This document shows, piece after piece, positions 1 to 6,107 of a stretch of 42,978 bases of DNA (its first letter is position 1; each line of letters starts with the position of its first letter). Location: contig PLFE01000211.1 of assembly GCA_003136675.1 (NCBI GenBank), positions 40,629 to 83,606 on the forward strand. The letters run 5' to 3'. Origin of the DNA: Bryobacterales bacterium. Lineage in GTDB: Bacteria > Acidobacteriota > Terriglobia > Bryobacterales > Bryobacteraceae. Under the pieces are notes generated by a model, which saw only the letters and a program-made list of their open reading frames with translations, did not search any database and had not been told where the DNA came from. A program made the translations under genes and the position numbers.

Positions 1-1
1 T

Positions 2-125
2 GCGTGGAACGAACCCAGTTTCGATGAGCCATGCGGAATCCGTTTCGATCTGCTTGCATCGGTCACTTCCTCTCCCACTGGGCCGTGTTTTGGCCGCTCA
101 GGCTTCCAGCGTCGGGTGGGCGGCG
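2..125 (+). repeat. Imperfect direct repeat, copy 1 (upstream of higBA relic)
   Basis: This stretch resembles 835-957 in the same orientation. Blocks of identity in the same order are 6-26 with 839-859 (21 of 21 bases), 44-56 with 869-881, 81-90 with 914-923, and 97-111 with 930-944 (one mismatch). Small indels separate the blocks. The two copies bracket the toxin-antitoxin pair at 170-797. I see no coding potential in it. Confidence 0.75.
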
Positions 126-169
126 TGAGCTGAGCTTGACTGGCCGTATCAAAATTGATACTGTATCGT

Positions 170-519
170 ATGAACCCCGAAGGCAAGCGGCTGCCCGCGC
201 GGTTCTACCGATCCGACTCGGGGCACTAGCCCGTGCGCCGGTGGTTAAGAGCCTGGACACAGCAGATCGCCGCATCATCGGTGAAGACATCAAGGACGTT
301 GAATACTCCTGGCCCATTGGCATGCCGCTGGTTCGTTCACTCGGCCGGGGACTGTGGGAGGTCAGAAGTAGTCTGCCGCATGGGCGTATCGCCCGGGCGT
401 TGTTTTGCGCCGAGCCAGACTGCGTGTTGCCGCTGCACGGGTTTATGAAGAAACGCCAGAAGACGCCCAAGCGGGATATCGAACTGGCGCACGAGCGGAA
501 GAAGGGAGACGCCGGATGA
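170..519 (+). pseudogene. higB: HigB/RelE-type (phage Gp49-like) toxin, broken by a stop and a frameshift
   Basis: Family members are about 115-residue mRNA interferases that partner an Xre-type antitoxin. An ATG at 170 opens the expected N-terminus (MNPEGKRLPARFYRSDSG), but the frame meets TAG at 227-229. Past the stop it reads PVRRW, then the rest of the toxin continues one frame over from about 243 (KSLDTADRRIIGEDIKDVEY... HGFMKKRQKTPKRDIELA), ending in TGA at 517-519. At least one nonsense change and one single-base deletion near 240-246 are therefore needed to explain the present sequence. The C-terminal 'HGF-KK-QKTPK-DIELA' block is the strongest family signature. The downstream antitoxin overlaps by ATGA. 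A functional toxin is very unlikely unless the two lesions are sequencing errors. Confidence 0.8.
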
Positions 520-797
520 ACAAGAAGAATATCGGATCGACGTTCGATAGTTGGCTTCGCGAAGAAGGAATCTATGAAGAGGTAAGCGCTGCTGCGATCA
601 AGCGGGTTGTCGCCCGGCAAGTTGAGGCAGCGATGCAGGAGAAAGGACTTTCCAAAACGGAAATGGCCCGCCGAATGCGCACGAGCCGCGCCGCTCTCAA
701 CCGGCTTCTCGACCCGGAGAACGACGGCGTGACCCTCGGCACGCTCCAGAAAGCGGCCTTGGTGGTGGGCCGGGAACTGCGCCTGGAGCTGGTGTGA
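516..797 (+). CDS. higA: HigA-like Xre-family antitoxin
   Basis: This 93-residue protein is predicted to neutralise the HigB-type toxin and repress its own operon. Residues about 36-80 form a helix-turn-helix of the Xre/Cro type: 'KGLSKTEMARRMRTSRAALNRLLDP' fits recognition-helix spacing, and the ending 'LGTLQKAALVVGRELRLELV' is typical of HigA partners of Gp49-like toxins. The ATG overlaps the stop of the toxin relic (ATGA), the usual translational coupling. The reading frame is intact although the toxin is broken, so it is now an orphan. It could still act as a repressor or protect against related toxins elsewhere. The frame and family are clear; the current role is inference. Confidence 0.8.
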   Translation: MNKKNIGSTFDSWLREEGIYEEVSAAAIKRVVARQVEAAMQEKGLSKTEMARRMRTSRAALNRLLDPENDGVTLGTLQKAALVVGRELRLELV

Positions 798-834
798 CTC
801 CACGCCAACCCAAGTTGGGTGCACTGGCCGGAAC

Positions 835-957
835 GCGCGGAACGAACCCAGTTTCGATGCCGTATCCGTTCGATCTGCTTGGCTGGCGCCGTCGCTCATT
901 TCTCTCTCCCGTAGGCCGTGTTTGCCTGTCTCAGGCTACCAGCGCTGGACGGGCGAC
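835..957 (+). repeat. Imperfect direct repeat, copy 2 (downstream of higBA)
   Basis: This is the partner of the repeat at 2-125, starting about 40 bases after the antitoxin stop. Similarity may continue weakly to about 985 against 125-150 (both contain GGCGTGxxxTGAG-like sequence). No terminal inverted repeats or transposase are visible. The remaining 958-1034 contains a short A-tract (about 1007-1014) and nothing else that I recognise. Confidence 0.7.
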
Positions 958-1034
958 TCTGGGCGTGGTGAGTGCCCGGTCTTGTGTTTTGAGGCGCTTA
1001 CATCCAAAAAAAAGAGAGTATCCATTGTGACCAG

Positions 1035-1354
1035 CTACCCAATATTGACGGGCACGAGAGTCATTGTGTCGTTCCCGAAGATGTCAATCACTTTGACGGC
1101 AACCGTGTAGCGACCGCGCTGATCGTAGCTGTGAACCGGGGTCGTTAGCTCCAGGTCGCGGTTCTGGCGGGTGGCGATGCGCCTGCATATTCCGCGTCGC
1201 GCCAGGCCTTGACCGCTTCCCTTACATTGGCGACGAGCGGCGGAAGAAGCTTTTCATAGGCGGTGCTGCGCAGTTCTTCGGCGGCGGGGAACCAGCGTTG
1301 GGCGGGGTCCAGGATTTCGTATGGGGAACGCGGAAATTGAGGATGCAGCGCCAT
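1035..1354 (-). pseudogene. Relic of a type III restriction-modification gene (N-terminus fused out of frame to C-terminal tail)
   Basis: Reading from 1354 leftwards, the first 58 residues (MALHPQFPRSPYEILDPAQRW... AYEKLLPPLVANVREAVKAWRDAEYAGAS) match the start of large type III restriction/DEAD-helicase proteins of the BPTD_3080 kind, as I remember that family. The frame then stops at 1145. A second frame, open to TAG at 1035-1037, carries a C-terminal-looking tail (RNRDLELTTPVHSY... VKVIDIFGNDTMTLVPVNIG), which I associate with the same restriction-modification systems. Several hundred central codons are missing. The best reading is an internal deletion that joined the two ends of a restriction or modification gene, or of an adjacent pair. 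The N-terminal assignment is firmer than the tail. Confidence 0.55.
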
Positions 1355-1405
1355 TTATGGTATGTTCGCACGCAGCCGTAGCGGCACCCCGTTACCGCGA
1401 GAACA

Positions 1406-1573
1406 TCACGGCAGCGAATAGAATTCGCAGAGAATCTGCGACGTCACGTAGAGATCTGCCGAGGGATCGAGGCCACACTCAAGCAAACGGCGGGAAGCGC
1501 CATGGTGTGGGCTGTCGGAATTGACGGCATAGACCAGAATGTTCGCGTCGACGACGGCGGGCTCAATCGACAT
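1406..1573 (-). pseudogene. vapC: VapC-like PIN-domain toxin, C-terminally truncated
   Basis: From ATG at 1573 the product begins MSIEPAVVDANILVYAVNSD, the first PIN strand with the metal-binding Asp in 'VVDANILVYA'. It continues through 'SRRLLECGLDPSADLYVTSQILCEFYS', where the Glu of 'CEFYS' is the second conserved acid. It then stops after 55 residues, whereas PIN toxins usually run about 130-145 residues with two more acidic residues. The sequence after the stop is not recognisable as PIN and soon meets the start of the restriction relic at 1354, so the end was probably lost to a deletion or insertion. The start overlaps the end of the antitoxin relic by 11 bases, the normal vapBC arrangement. 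Confidence 0.75.
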
Positions 1574-1757
1574 CGTCGTAGATGTCACAACGTCGCAGGG
1601 AACCCATGTCTCCAAGGTGGAGAACAGGTAGTTTCAGGCTTCTGCCGTCTGCGGCCCCCAGGGCGGCGGAATGCACCTGCTGGCTCACGATCTCCTGAAC
1701 ATAGGCATCGAGGGAAACACCGCGCTCGCGAGCCTGGGCCAGCTGCGTAGCCTTCTT
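1563..1757 (-). pseudogene. vapB: VapB-like antitoxin relic without a recognisable start
   Basis: The open frame reads KKATQLAQARERGVSLDAYV and continues to the end LKLPVLHLGDMGSLRRCDIYDDVD before TGA at 1563-1565. 'ARERGVSLDAYVQEIV' resembles the helical DNA-binding half of ribbon-helix-helix antitoxins, and the tail 'GSLRR-DIYDD' is common in partners of PIN toxins. The frame stays open upstream of 1757, but it has no start codon in a suitable place and no clear first beta strand, so the N-terminus looks degraded. The stop overlaps the vapC start. Calling it VapB rests on its position plus this partial helix pattern. Confidence 0.6.
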
Positions 1758-1854
1758 GTCCCTTGATGATACTAGGCAACGGAACGTCGGCGCGTGACGT
1801 GTGGCCTTCGCTTTCGATCTGATTGCTGAGTGCCAATTATACGGCGTCGGCCGG

Positions 1855-2070
1855 CATGCCGCTCGTCTCTTGGACCTGGTCCCCGGCGTCGTGCTGGAGG
1901 CAGCGCAGCGGCATCGGGAGAGCCTGAAGAATCCCGCGAAAACGGTTGGGGAGTATTTGCTGACGCTTGAGACGCAGGGATTGACGCAAACGGGGTGCTC
2001 ACATGAAGGGTTGGTGGGGCATGGGATCAGTGAGGCCGGGTTCTCAGGCCCGGCCCCAGGTTTCGCCTAA
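1855..2070 (+). pseudogene. C-terminal fragment of a PIN-domain protein
   Basis: The segment HAARLLDLVPGVVLEAAQRH, followed by 'RESLKNPAKTVGEYLLTLETQGLTQT' (to about 1992), resembles the C-terminal end of a family of PIN-domain proteins as I remember it. The remaining 26 residues to the stop at 2070 do not look like that family. No PIN core precedes it: upstream lies the oppositely oriented vapB relic. It is read as a leftover of a further toxin-like gene. The family recognition is from memory of the tail only, so confidence is modest. Confidence 0.4.
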
Positions 2071-2252
2071 CGGCAGCGGTCGAAGCGGACGCGTTCGCGC
2101 CAGTCGCGGCGGTCGCGGGCATGGTCGAAAGCCCGATCGTTGTGATGCACGACGATGACACGTTCACGGTTGAATCCCTGAGCAAATGCGCCTGCCGGGG
2201 CCAACGCCATCAAGGCTCCCAAAGCCATCGAAGCAAAAGTAAATCGTTTCAT
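2067..2252 (-). CDS. Small secreted basic/charged protein, unknown function
   Basis: The 61-residue product starts MKRFTFASMALGALMALAP and has a clear signal peptide with probable cleavage after 'AGAFA'. The mature part is about 36 residues, rich in Arg, Asp and His (QGFNRERVIVVHHNDRAFDH, then ARDRRDWRERVRFDRCR), with one Cys near the end. I chose the ATG at 2252 because AAGGAGAACGGAA lies directly upstream as a ribosome binding site and the signal peptide begins there. The mature sequence looks like a short fragment of Arg/Asp-rich periplasmic proteins, but I do not recognise a family. It lies 123 bases downstream of the thioredoxin-like lipoprotein on the same strand. Confidence 0.65.
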   Translation of the reverse strand: MKRFTFASMALGALMALAPAGAFAQGFNRERVIVVHHNDRAFDHARDRRDWRERVRFDRCR

Positions 2253-2375
2253 TTCCGTTCTCCTTTCGGCGGGTAGCGGGCTTTTTCGTCCGTTCTCGCT
2301 TTCACCCGTATGGACTCGGGCCAGCGCCGAAAGCTGCAAGATGTGAAGCAGGATTAACGAGGCGCTCAGGAAGGC

Positions 2376-3581
2376 TTAATGTGCGGCCAGAAGGCGTTCC
2401 ACAATTTGATCCGTTTCCTGCTTCAGCTTCTCGTGCTCGCTTCCGGTGGCGACGCTGGCGAACCCATCGTGGATGCCTTTCACGAGGCCGTCGCTGCCCA
2501 CGAAGATAGTGGTGGGGAACGCGGCGAAGTGCACCAGTTGCGGCAACTGCGTGGCTGCGCCGTCCGGAGGACCGGCGATCAGGATCGGATAAGGGATGTC
2601 AAAACGCTCGATGAACGATTGAACGCGCTTGCGATTATAAGCCTGTTCGCCGGTTTCAAAATTAAGTCCCACGATCTGAAGACCGCGGGGGTGGTAGCGA
2701 CGGTAAAGGTCCACCAGGAACGGAGCTTCATCCATACAGTTGGGGCACCAGGTGCCGCCGATGCTCACAACGAGAGGCTTACCGCGGAAATCGGCCGCGG
2801 TGAACATGCGGCCCGTGCGGTCCGGGAACTGAAAGGCGAACGGGGCGTCGGGATCTTTGACCTTGGTGGAACCGAACGGGTCGGGCGGCGGGGCGAGTTG
2901 CTTCTGCTCCGCTTCGCTCTCGCGCACGCCGGTGAAGTGGTCTTCCCGGTCGACCGTGATGGCGAGCGTTCCGGCGCCGGGCTGGTATGCGCCTTCAATC
3001 AAGGTTGGCCGCGCTCCGGAGAAATGGCTGAGCGTGAAGACATTTCCATCGACGAAGCCATTGAGAGACCCGGTATCGCCGTCGAGCCGCAGAATGGCGC
3101 CGGACAGATCATGATCCCGCCGGGTCACCTGGAGGGTCCAGATCTGCTTCCCGTCGGCGCTGGTCAGACGCCACGAACCGTCCAGCGGCGCCTGTGCGGA
3201 GCTGGTGAATTGGGGCGCGGTGAAGGGCTTGGCGGTGAAAGGAAACACGCGGTCCCGTTTGCCGTAGTGGCGCGTGTATGTGCCGGTGAGTGCGCCGTTG
3301 AGCGCGGCGGCGTTGAGATCGGAATCGTATGCGTCGAAATGCAACGCGAGCTTTCCGTTCCGATAACTCCCGCGCGTGGAGCTGACGTGGCTATCGCCAT
3401 CGAAGAGAGTCCCGGTGGGGTTTCCGCCTGCGGTAGCGAGGTCGAAACGGAAGGGGACGGGGGCTTTGTTGACCGTGAGGATGGCGTCCCAGCGGCCGTC
3501 GATACGGGGTTCGGGCCGCGAGCAGGCCGAGAGGAGAGCCAGGGCTGAAGCGGCCAGAAGGAATCGTCTATTGATTGACAT
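2376..3581 (-). CDS. TlpA-type thioredoxin-fold lipoprotein
   Basis: This 401-residue predicted lipoprotein has signal peptide MSINRRFLLAASALALLSAC, with lipobox LSAC and lipidation at Cys20. Residues about 25-225 form two beta-rich repeats of a kind often found before redoxin domains in environmental bacteria. Residues about 240-400 are a redoxin/TlpA domain: 'FRGKPLVVSIGGTWCPNCMDEAPFL' contains the active site C279-P-N-C282, followed by 'YRRYHPRGLQIVGLNFE' and the cis-Pro region near 'FAAFPTTIFVG'. The likely role is thiol-disulfide exchange in the periplasm, for example keeping cytochrome or other cysteines reduced. A cytochrome c gene lies about 800 bases away on the other strand, but no maturation genes are present. 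The specific substrate is unknown. Confidence 0.85.
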   Translation of the reverse strand: MSINRRFLLAASALALLSACSRPEPRIDGRWDAILTVNKAPVPFRFDLATAGGNPTGTLFDGDSHVSSTRGSYRNGKLALHFDAYDSDLNAAALNGALTGTYTRHYGKRDRVFPFTAKPFTAPQFTSSAQAPLDGSWRLTSADGKQIWTLQVTRRDHDLSGAILRLDGDTGSLNGFVDGNVFTLSHFSGARPTLIEGAYQPGAGTLAITVDREDHFTGVRESEAEQKQLAPPPDPFGSTKVKDPDAPFAFQFPDRTGRMFTAADFRGKPLVVSIGGTWCPNCMDEAPFLVDLYRRYHPRGLQIVGLNFETGEQAYNRKRVQSFIERFDIPYPILIAGPPDGAATQLPQLVHFAAFPTTIFVGSDGLVKGIHDGFASVATGSEHEKLKQETDQIVERLLAAH

Positions 3582-3688
3582 CGTGGGGTTTTATCGAGGA
3601 TAGCGCTATCAGGCTCATGGTCTGTTTATCGGGTCCATCAGTAATTCACATTTACTCCGTTGCGGCGCGTCGGTTACGCTCGAATAAG

Positions 3689-4357
3689 ATGCGTCCCTTC
3701 TTCGAGGATTTGAAAAAGCTGGAGGACATGCTGTGCGATATGGCCTCGCTGGTGCGAGCGTCGATCCACAAGAGCGTGCTCTGCCTGACGGAACGGGACG
3801 AAATTTATGGCGATCAGGTGCTGCGCGATGAGGCACTGGTGAACCAGCTTGAGATCCAGATCGACGACCTGGCCACACGGCTGGTGGCTTTGAATCAGCC
3901 GGTGGCGGGCGATATGCGGCTGATTGTGGCCGCGCTCAAAATCAACACCGATCTGGAGCGCATGGGCGATCTGGCGGTGAGCATCGTGCAACGGTCGCTG
4001 CCGGTGCTGGCGTTGGCGGAGCTGGAACCGGAAGTGCCCATCACGCAGATGGCGACGGCGGTGGAGAACATGGTCGCCAAATGCCTGAGCGCCTTTATCC
4101 GGCGGGATGGAGATGAGGCGCGGAGCGTGCTGAACGACGACGATGAAGTGGATGCCATGCGAACCGACATCTACAACGATCTGATTCGCCGCATGGAGAA
4201 GGATTCGGCTATGGTGCGGCCGGCGCTGGGGCGCTTATTCGTGGTGAGGAATCTGGAACGGATCGCGGATCACGCAACCAATATCGCCGAAGACGTGATT
4301 TTTCTGGCGCGCGGGATCGATGTGCGGCATCGCCGCGAGACCGATATCCCGGTGTGA
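3689..4357 (+). CDS. phoU: PhoU phosphate-transport/signalling regulator
   Basis: The 222-residue protein has two PhoU three-helix repeats, the usual length for the family. Diagnostic segments are 'LVALNQPVAGDMRLIVAALKINTDLERMGDLAVSI' in the first half and 'LGRLFVVRNLERIADHATNIAEDVIFLARG' in the second; the E/D-xxxD motifs there bind iron or other metal clusters in known structures. PhoU restrains the PstSCAB transporter and the PhoR/PhoB system. Here it stands alone with no pst or phoBR genes nearby. The ATG at 3689 was chosen because it gives the standard N-terminus (MRPFFEDLKKLEDMLCDMA); the frame extends upstream without family similarity. No strong Shine-Dalgarno sequence precedes it. 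The cytochrome gene follows 13 bases later. Confidence 0.92.
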   Translation: MRPFFEDLKKLEDMLCDMASLVRASIHKSVLCLTERDEIYGDQVLRDEALVNQLEIQIDDLATRLVALNQPVAGDMRLIVAALKINTDLERMGDLAVSIVQRSLPVLALAELEPEVPITQMATAVENMVAKCLSAFIRRDGDEARSVLNDDDEVDAMRTDIYNDLIRRMEKDSAMVRPALGRLFVVRNLERIADHATNIAEDVIFLARGIDVRHRRETDIPV

Positions 4358-4370
4358 GACATTAGGGAAA

Positions 4371-4889
4371 ATGGTTAAGTTCCTGCTGGGTTTGCTGATC
4401 GGTCTGCTCATTTTTCCCGCGTGGGGCTATTGGTATGTTCGCTCGGGACGAATGCCGGTGGCGACGGCCGCTCCCCCGCTTCCCATGGAGCGGCAACTGG
4501 CTCACATGGCGCTGAACTTTCAGATCGAAAAGTCCGCTCCCGAAAAACCCGGAGTGCCCGCCGATGAACCGAATCTGATGGCCGGCGCCAAGCTTTACGT
4601 GGCGCAATGCGCTGTCTGCCACGGGGTTCCGGCCGACCAGAAGTCGGCTATTGCAAAAGGCATGTTCCCGGACCCGCCGCAGTTGTTTCATTTAACGGGG
4701 GTGACGGACGATCCGCCGGGAGAATCCTTCTGGAAGATTCAGAACGGTATCCGGTTGACCGGAATGCCGGGGTTCAAAGACTCGCTCACCGACACACAGA
4801 TGTGGCAGATTGCGCAACTTGTGGCGACGGGGAACAAAGTTCCGGCCAGCGTGAGCGATTTCCTGAAGAAGAACGCGCCGAAGGATTAA
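4371..4889 (+). CDS. Membrane-anchored class I cytochrome c
   Basis: The 172-residue protein has an N-terminal transmembrane anchor (MVKFLLGLLIGLLIFPAWGY), a roughly 45-residue linker, and a single c-type domain with the haem motif C80-A-V-C-H84 in 'LYVAQCAVCHG'. The distal Met ligand is probably in 'NGIRLTGMPGFKDSLTDTQMWQIAQLVA', a typical monohaem cytochrome c pattern. It should act in electron transfer on the outer face of the inner membrane. The start at 4371 follows AGGGAAA and gives a compact anchor. It lies 13 bases after phoU, so it may be co-transcribed. No oxidase or reductase gene is adjacent, so its partner is unknown. Confidence 0.88.
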   Translation: MVKFLLGLLIGLLIFPAWGYWYVRSGRMPVATAAPPLPMERQLAHMALNFQIEKSAPEKPGVPADEPNLMAGAKLYVAQCAVCHGVPADQKSAIAKGMFPDPPQLFHLTGVTDDPPGESFWKIQNGIRLTGMPGFKDSLTDTQMWQIAQLVATGNKVPASVSDFLKKNAPKD

Positions 4890-4967
4890 ATTCTTCTAGG
4901 GAAAGCGGCGTTTCAGAAACGTAAGCGCAGCACCGCCGTCTGCATGAAACAGATGGAGGTTCTGACG

Positions 4968-5381
4968 ATGCTTTACTTGAGAAAGATAATTCCCGGCGCG
5001 CTTTTGCTGGCCGGTGTTTCGGCGCTGCCCGCCCTGGCGCAATATGGCGATCCTTACTACCGGCAGCCTTCGGCCCCGGCAGCACCGGACGGCGTATTCG
5101 ACCGCGTGCAGAGAGACCTGGACCGGACGGCCGCGAATCCCTACCTGAAGCCCGGCGCGCGGGGGCATATCGACCATGCGCGGCATGAGATTTGGGAGTT
5201 TCAAAAGAGGTGGTCGTCCGGGCGGTTCAACCTGGGGGATCTGGATGGGGCGATCAAAGCGGTCGGCAAAGTAGTGAATGCGGATTCAGTGGACTATCGG
5301 GACCGGCAGTCGCTGCAGGACGATGTTAACCGGATGCGCGAGTTTCGGGCGCAGCGAGGATATGCGGCGGGTTATCGATAG
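4968..5381 (+). CDS. Secreted small protein, unknown function
   Basis: The 137-residue product has a signal peptide (MLYLRKIIPGALLLAGVSAL, cleavage probably after 'PALA'). The mature protein is helical and charged (GVFDRVQRDLDRTAA, then 'HARHEIWEFQKRWSSGRFNLGDLDGAIKAVGKVVNAD', then 'DRQSLQDDVNRMREFRAQRG'). The pattern 'HIDHARHEIWEFQKRW..G.FN...LD.AI..V' recurs in small periplasmic proteins of acidobacteria as far as I recall, with no known function. ATG 4968 is preferred over the in-frame ATG at 4944 because GGAGG stands 8 bases upstream of it and the signal peptide starts there. Confidence 0.75.
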   Translation: MLYLRKIIPGALLLAGVSALPALAQYGDPYYRQPSAPAAPDGVFDRVQRDLDRTAANPYLKPGARGHIDHARHEIWEFQKRWSSGRFNLGDLDGAIKAVGKVVNADSVDYRDRQSLQDDVNRMREFRAQRGYAAGYR

Positions 5382-5461
5382 AGGCGATTTAATTTCCCAT
5401 TTACAACCGCGGCCAATGGCGATATTCTAGGCACCGTATACAACGTGACCAAGGAGTCACC

Positions 5462-6094
5462 ATGGAAACGAATTCCTTCTTACGCGCAACGGCGGCCGCG
5501 GCCGCCGTACTTCTGTTGACAGCATGTTCTGGAACCCCGACCGCGTCGACTACCGAAGCGAAGTCGCAGGAACCGGTGACGCCGACTCAACCGGTTACCG
5601 GGCAGACGGCGTTCTGGGAAGCCTATAAATTAGCGCATACCTGGGCGCCGGATCTGGCGCCTCTCAGCCTCAAGAGCCAAACGGCGCCGGGCTTCAAGAA
5701 TGCAGGCGGGAAGGCGGCCGAGTGGGTGGCCATCTTTGGTTCGCCGAATCTGCATCAAGCCGAGACATTCACTTACGCCATCGCCACGGTGCCTCCCGAC
5801 ATTACAAAAGGCGTGGTTGTGGGGCACTCGATTCCGTGGGCAGGACCGCAACGCCAAGCGCTGACTTTCGGTACCAGCGACTTCAAGATCGATTCCGATG
5901 CGGCGTTCAAAGTGGCTTCCGAGGATGCCAAAACCTGGCTGGCCAAGCATCCGGAAGATGAGTTGTCGATGTCGCTGGGGAGTGATTCGCGTTTTTCGGG
6001 CCCGGTGTGGTCGTTTCAATGGGGCACGCCAAAACTGGGATACCTGGCGTTTGTGAACGCGACGACGGGCGAACTGGAGAAGCCGAAGAAATAG
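5462..6094 (+). CDS. Predicted lipoprotein with PepSY-like C-terminus
   Basis: The 210-residue protein opens with a lipoprotein signal (METNSFLRATAAAAAVLLLT then AC; lipobox LTAC, Cys22). A Thr/Pro/Ser-rich linker runs to about residue 47, then a globular part. The ending 'PVWSFQWGTPKLGYLAFVNATTGELEKPKK' is similar in style to PepSY-type repeats, where a strand 'W.....G....VDA.TGEV' closes the fold; this is a resemblance, not a firm assignment. AAGGAG sits 7 bases before the ATG, so the start is secure. It probably faces the periplasm. No function can be assigned. Confidence 0.7.
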   Translation: METNSFLRATAAAAAVLLLTACSGTPTASTTEAKSQEPVTPTQPVTGQTAFWEAYKLAHTWAPDLAPLSLKSQTAPGFKNAGGKAAEWVAIFGSPNLHQAETFTYAIATVPPDITKGVVVGHSIPWAGPQRQALTFGTSDFKIDSDAAFKVASEDAKTWLAKHPEDELSMSLGSDSRFSGPVWSFQWGTPKLGYLAFVNATTGELEKPKK

Positions 6095-6107
6095 CCGCGG
6101 GTAACAT

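Noticed and set aside
63..899. 278-codon open frame on the minus strand across the higBA region
   Set aside because: It is antisense to the clear higBA sequence, has no family resemblance, and its Arg/Ser/Pro-rich composition is what a high-GC shadow frame gives.
2379..3548. 389-codon plus-strand frame opposite the thioredoxin-like lipoprotein
   Set aside because: It mirrors a gene with an exact lipobox and WCPNC site; the opposite frame has no recognisable domain or start signal.
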